Of a DNA stretch of 7,818 nucleotides, positions 7,293 through 7,818 are shown piece after piece. Positions within the stretch are counted from its first letter, which is position 1; every line of letters begins with the position of its first letter. The stretch is from Campylobacterota bacterium. Its GTDB lineage: Bacteria > Campylobacterota > Campylobacteria > Campylobacterales > Sulfurovaceae. The translations under genes and the position numbers were made by a program. Below the pieces are notes generated by a model, which ran no database searches, was not told the origin of the DNA, and was given only the letters and a program-made list of their open reading frames with translations. Location of the stretch: positions 1 through 7,818 of the forward strand of contig JAADDP010000109.1 of the NCBI GenBank assembly GCA_013153825.1. The letters run 5' to 3'.

Positions 7293-7818
7293 CTATATAT
7301 ATAAATCCTATATTATTAATCTTATCCTCTTCAACGATACTCTTAAGTTCAACTATAGAGCTTTTTCGTGTCATGAACTTCTCCACTACGAATAGGTTGA
7401 TATCGCTATATTTTATTATATACCTAAAGTCCTTTATTATATCAAAAGGTGTACTATTTATCATTATATAGTCGTAACTACCTCTCAATATGTTAAATAG
7501 TTTTGAGAGTCTATCATATAGAACAAGCTCGGAAGGGTTATCTGCAATCTGCTTGATAGGTATGAAGTCTAGCCCCTCATATCTAGTTGAGTAGAGGATA
7601 TCTTCAATTTTACAATCTCCATTTAGATAGTCAACTATATCTCTATAGACCCCCTCCATCCTCAACATCTTATACAGTTTTGGATCTCTAAAGTCCAAAT
7701 CCACAACTACAACTCTACTCATAGCCTTATGGAATATTGTTGCAGAGTTTATTAGAACTCTATCCTTATGCTCATTGGAACTTGCACCGATAAGTATAAC
7801 CTTACCTCCAGCTCCCCT
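7282..7818 (-). CDS. Degenerate BY-kinase (CpsD/CapB/Wzc-type) ATPase domain, 5' end outside window
   Basis: The frame is open to the right edge, giving at least 178 residues; the ATG at 7722 is internal. The fold matches the tyrosine-kinase domain that controls polysaccharide export and chain length: KVILIGASS (strand 1), the Walker A' strand VVVVDLDFRDP (fragment 36-46), GLDFIPI...NPSEL, the Walker B strand YDYIMINSTPF (115-125), and SDINLFVVEKF. Key residues are altered. In place of the Walker A GEGKST there is NEHKDR (15-20), which keeps a Lys but has lost the glycines and the Ser/Thr. The Walker B Asp is Asn121. No C-terminal tyrosine cluster is present. It is therefore probably catalytically weak or inactive, perhaps a structural or regulatory partner. 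A Wzz-like region may precede it outside the window. It overlaps mltB by 11 bp. It could also be read as a ParA/MinD-type remnant, but the NPSEL and DFRDP motifs favour the BY-kinase family. Confidence 0.8.
   Translation of the reverse strand, partial: RGAGGKVILIGASSNEHKDRVLINSATIFHKAMSRVVVVDLDFRDPKLYKMLRMEGVYRDIVDYLNGDCKIEDILYSTRYEGLDFIPIKQIADNPSELVLYDRLSKLFNILRGSYDYIMINSTPFDIIKDFRYIIKYSDINLFVVEKFMTRKSSIVELKSIVEEDKINNIGFIYIDDV

Noticed and set aside
7293..7312. TA-rich run (CTATATATATAAAT) near the kinase-like gene end as a slippage or promoter site
   Set aside because: It is inside an intact coding frame that reads cleanly through it, and AT-rich codons (Asp-Ile-Tyr-Ile) explain it.
7282..7722. 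Kinase-like gene as a complete 146-residue protein starting at 7722
   Set aside because: The frame stays open to the window edge, and the upstream 32 codons supply strand 1 and the Walker A region of the same domain, so the ATG is internal.
1..7818. Very frequent GATAG/AGATAG strings as a possible motif repeat
   Set aside because: They follow the coding strand of each gene and reverse with gene direction, and so are explained by common GAT, ATA, AGA, AGG and AGT codons.
1..7818. Phase-variable homopolymer tracts, as expected in surface genes of Campylobacterota
   Set aside because: No G or C run longer than about five bases was found in or before the surface-protein genes.

Overview
The window is a dense, low-G+C stretch (roughly 37% from hand-counted lines) of a bacterial chromosome. 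It most likely comes from a member of the Campylobacterota (Epsilonproteobacteria). The evidence is the block murA, DUF2018 gene, polyprenyl synthetase, hemA in that order, which is typical of that phylum, plus the DUF2018 family itself, which is largely confined to it. Codon use is strongly biased to AGA/AGG for Arg, ATA/ATT for Ile and GAT for Asp. I cannot fix the genus.

Positions 1-2951 (plus strand) hold a housekeeping operon: the 3' third of murA (peptidoglycan precursor synthesis), a small DUF2018 protein, a trans-polyprenyl diphosphate synthase (quinone side chain) and hemA (first committed step of tetrapyrrole synthesis). Spacing after murA is tight. A possible promoter lies in the 57-bp gap after murA. 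Positions 2953-3976 (minus strand) hold a two-gene operon, a four-helix CopD-like membrane protein followed by a ComF-type phosphoribosyltransferase. Its end faces hemA with one base between the two stop codons.

A 99-bp divergent intergenic region (3977-4075) carries an exact extended -10 promoter (TGGTATAAT) reading right. It drives a large secreted protein (4076-6280). I read this protein as an N-terminal signal sequence, two DUF4214 units, a cysteine-paired beta domain and a C-terminal domain with an HExxH zinc-peptidase motif and a downstream ExxA..FE-type glutamate.

Positions 6267-7818 (minus strand) hold a second operon that runs in from the right edge. The first gene is the C-terminal part of a BY-kinase/CpsD-Wzc-type ATPase domain whose Walker A and Walker B motifs are visibly degraded. 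It overlaps by 11 bp an MltB-type lytic transglycosylase gene, whose 3' end in turn overlaps the metallopeptidase gene by 14 bp. The pairing suggests an envelope or exopolysaccharide locus.

The points most worth a second look are: the DUF4214/zinc-peptidase fusion; the degenerate BY-kinase next to mltB; a near-absence of the tetranucleotide GATC (one copy in 7818 bp) with matching synonymous codon choice (Asp is GAC in 5 of 6 cases when the next base is C); and repeated use of TTG start codons. I see no RNA genes, CRISPR arrays, insertion sequences or convincing intrinsic terminators, and no gene-free stretch over 300 bp.
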